DNA from: an uncultured Bermanella sp.
GTDB taxonomy: Bacteria; Pseudomonadota; Gammaproteobacteria; Pseudomonadales; Oceanobacteraceae
Assembly (NCBI GenBank): GCA_913054445.1
Contig: CAJXIK010000020.1
Span: forward strand, 1-15,102
Reading direction: 5' to 3'
Length of the DNA: 15,102 nt
The notes under the pieces were generated by a model. That model saw nothing but the letters and a program-made list of their open reading frames with translations, was not told the origin of the DNA and ran no database searches. The position numbers and the translations under genes are program-made. Below are positions 14,114 through 15,102 of the stretch, one piece after another. Every line of letters begins with the position of its first letter. Within the stretch, counting starts at the first letter, position 1.

Positions 14114-14560
14114 CTATTCCATCCAGATAATATGGTCTTGCCAATCCTCTTCCGGAATCTTGTCATCCGGAATGCCCTTGTTACGCATGGACTGGTTACG
14201 TTTGTGAATCAAACCTTTATCACCGCTGCGCAGGTGGTGCCACTTGGGCAGGGGCTTGCCTTCACTGATTAAGCGATACGAACAACTCGCCGGAAGCCAG
14301 TGAAATTCTTTCACGTCTGCGGGCTTAAGCCACACACAGTTAGGAACCAGCTGCTGGCGGCGTTTATATTCTGTGCAGTTACAGCTATCACGGTCTAGGT
14401 AGCGGCACACTATCTCTGTGTAGTGAACCTCGCCCGTGTCTTCGTCTTCTAGCTTGTGCAGACAACACTTGGCGCAGCCGTCACACAGGCTTTCCCACTG
14501 CTGCTTGTTCATGTCCATTAACGGGATGCTTTCCCAAAATGGTTTTTCTTTATTCACCAT
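14114..14560 (-). CDS. ycgN: YcgN family cysteine-cluster protein (UPF0260)
   Basis: The product belongs to the YcgN/UPF0260 group, with the CxxCxxCC-type cluster CDGCAKCC (C26, C29, C32, C33) and further cysteines at 52, 60, 62, 75 and 93, likely to bind zinc or an Fe-S centre. The motifs WESLCDGC.KCCLHKLEDEDTGE, WLPASCSYRL, and the C-terminal DWQDHI are those of E. coli YcgN; the cellular role is not established. The start is placed at ATG 14560 (MVNKEKPFWES), which has GGGGA in range. ATG 14566 and GTG 14578 are in frame but poorly placed for a ribosome site. It lies between ycgL and the small membrane protein. Confidence 0.93.
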   Translation of the reverse strand: MVNKEKPFWESIPLMDMNKQQWESLCDGCAKCCLHKLEDEDTGEVHYTEIVCRYLDRDSCNCTEYKRRQQLVPNCVWLKPADVKEFHWLPASCSYRLISEGKPLPKWHHLRSGDKGLIHKRNQSMRNKGIPDDKIPEEDWQDHIIWME

Positions 14561-14584
14561 GATCATCCCCGATGACACTAAAAA

Positions 14585-14881
14585 TCACAGGATGTCGGTG
14601 TATTTCGACGAGCTGTCTTTGTGAATATCCAGCATGTAGCCTTCGCGTACCGGCGGCAGCTGCAGGTAGTAACCCTTCACTTTTATTTCAGACATAACCT
14701 TTTTAGCATCGGCACGGCCCAGTTTTTTGTCTTCACTAATGGGCAGACCCATGACTTCTTGAGGTGCGCCAAACATCTTGAGTAACTCTTCAGGTACGCG
14801 CTTGAGGCCCTCGAGACGGTCTGTGTATAAATACATTTCATCTTTTTTGGGGCTGCGCCACACGGTCAATAACTGCTTCAT
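14585..14881 (-). CDS. ycgL: YcgL domain-containing protein
   Basis: The 98-residue product matches the YcgL family of small cytoplasmic proteins: an early Y-R/W-x-S-P-K-K-D-E-M-Y-L-Y segment, then RLEGLKRVPEELLKMFG and P(V)REGYMLDIHK. Function is not established; in several gammaproteobacteria the gene lies beside rnd (RNase D), and ycgN is nearby. An AGGTGA ribosome site lies six bases upstream of the ATG. The upstream gap holds two copies of a 78-bp direct repeat that may carry its promoter. The ycgN frame begins 24 bases downstream (or 6, if its GTG is used), so the two are almost surely co-transcribed. Confidence 0.93.
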   Translation of the reverse strand: MKQLLTVWRSPKKDEMYLYTDRLEGLKRVPEELLKMFGAPQEVMGLPISEDKKLGRADAKKVMSEIKVKGYYLQLPPVREGYMLDIHKDSSSKYTDIL

Positions 14882-14893
14882 ATCGTCACCTGC

Positions 14894-15049
14894 TTATCGC
14901 TTGCATAAACTTATTTAATAATCAAAATACATGACACCGCCATCATCGTGCGATGCCATAAATCGTGCAGATTATCACTTGCATAGACTCATTTAATAAT
15001 CAAAATACATGACACTGATATCATCGTGCGATGCCATAAATCGTGCTGA
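14894..15049. repeat. 78-bp tandem direct repeat upstream of ycgL
   Basis: Copies at 14894-14971 and 14972-15049 differ at 7 of 78 positions. A third copy would start at 15050 but keeps only TTATCG, which includes the stop codon of the upstream gene. Each unit is AT-rich in its first half and carries two ATCGTGC heptamers nine bases apart in its second half. The repeat fills nearly all of the 168 bases between the two genes, so it may duplicate the ycgL promoter or an operator. Confidence 0.88.
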
Positions 15050-15102
15050 TTATCGTTTAGAAAGTTGATTTAATAATTGAACCAGTGGCTCGGCCACCAC
15101 GG
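15050..15102 (-). CDS. C-terminal end of an unidentified gene running in from the right edge
   Basis: The minus-strand frame entering at 15102 (first full codon 15100-15098) reads VVAEPLVQLLNQLSKR and then TAA at 15052-15050. It stays open to the edge and points the same way as ycgL. In Pseudomonas and relatives the gene beside ycgL is often rnd (RNase D), but 16 residues are too few to confirm this. Confidence 0.5.
   Translation of the reverse strand, partial: VVAEPLVQLLNQLSKR

Overview
The window looks like a chromosome segment of a free-living, motile gammaproteobacterium with moderate GC content. The pointers are a complete System I cytochrome c maturation (ccm) operon next to flagellar-export accessory genes, a YcgL/YcgN pair, a large c-di-GMP protein, a Na+/solute symporter, and many REP-like palindromic repeats with a TGTAGGAG-type edge, like those of Pseudomonas and its marine relatives. 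I cannot name a genus from the sequence alone.

Layout. (1) Positions 1-5196, minus strand: ccmA-ccmB-ccmC-ccmD-ccmE-ccmF, mostly joined by one-base TAATG stop/start overlaps. Then comes an unusual gap of about 425 bases holding two long inverted-repeat elements, and then the first 13 codons of ccmG at the left edge. (2) 5373-7404, plus strand: a FliK-like hook-length protein and a short FlhB C-terminal-domain (FhlB-like) protein, divergent from ccmA. (3) 7401-7694, minus: acylphosphatase, tail to tail with the FhlB gene. (4) 7826-9219, plus: a two-gene module made of a small cytoplasmic protein matching the tip of a chemoreceptor signalling hairpin and an ODP/flavodiiron-type metallo-beta-lactamase-fold protein. 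(5) 9253-11697, minus: an MHYT-PAS-GGDEF-EAL protein convergent with that module. (6) 11823-13373, plus: a sodium:solute symporter starting at GTG. (7) 13388-13737: two tandem arrays of REP-like hairpins in opposite orientations between convergent genes. (8) 13769-14881, minus: ycgL, ycgN and a small membrane protein as one operon, preceded by a 78-bp tandem duplication and the last 16 codons of another gene at the right edge.

How the parts may work together. The ccm genes export and hold heme for attachment to apocytochromes in the periplasm. The FliK/FhlB pair belongs to flagellar export switching but lies outside a visible flagellar cluster. The most interesting unit is the pair at 7826-9219. 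A receptor-less, partly degenerate MCP hairpin is encoded directly upstream of a protein with a nearly complete di-iron ligand pattern, which suggests a soluble oxygen- or redox-sensing signalling pair. The adjacent MHYT protein, whose sensor class is thought to detect diatomic gases through a metal, has intact cyclase and phosphodiesterase motifs. A shared oxygen theme for this neighbourhood is inference.

No rRNA, tRNA, CRISPR array, insertion sequence or phage gene was recognised.
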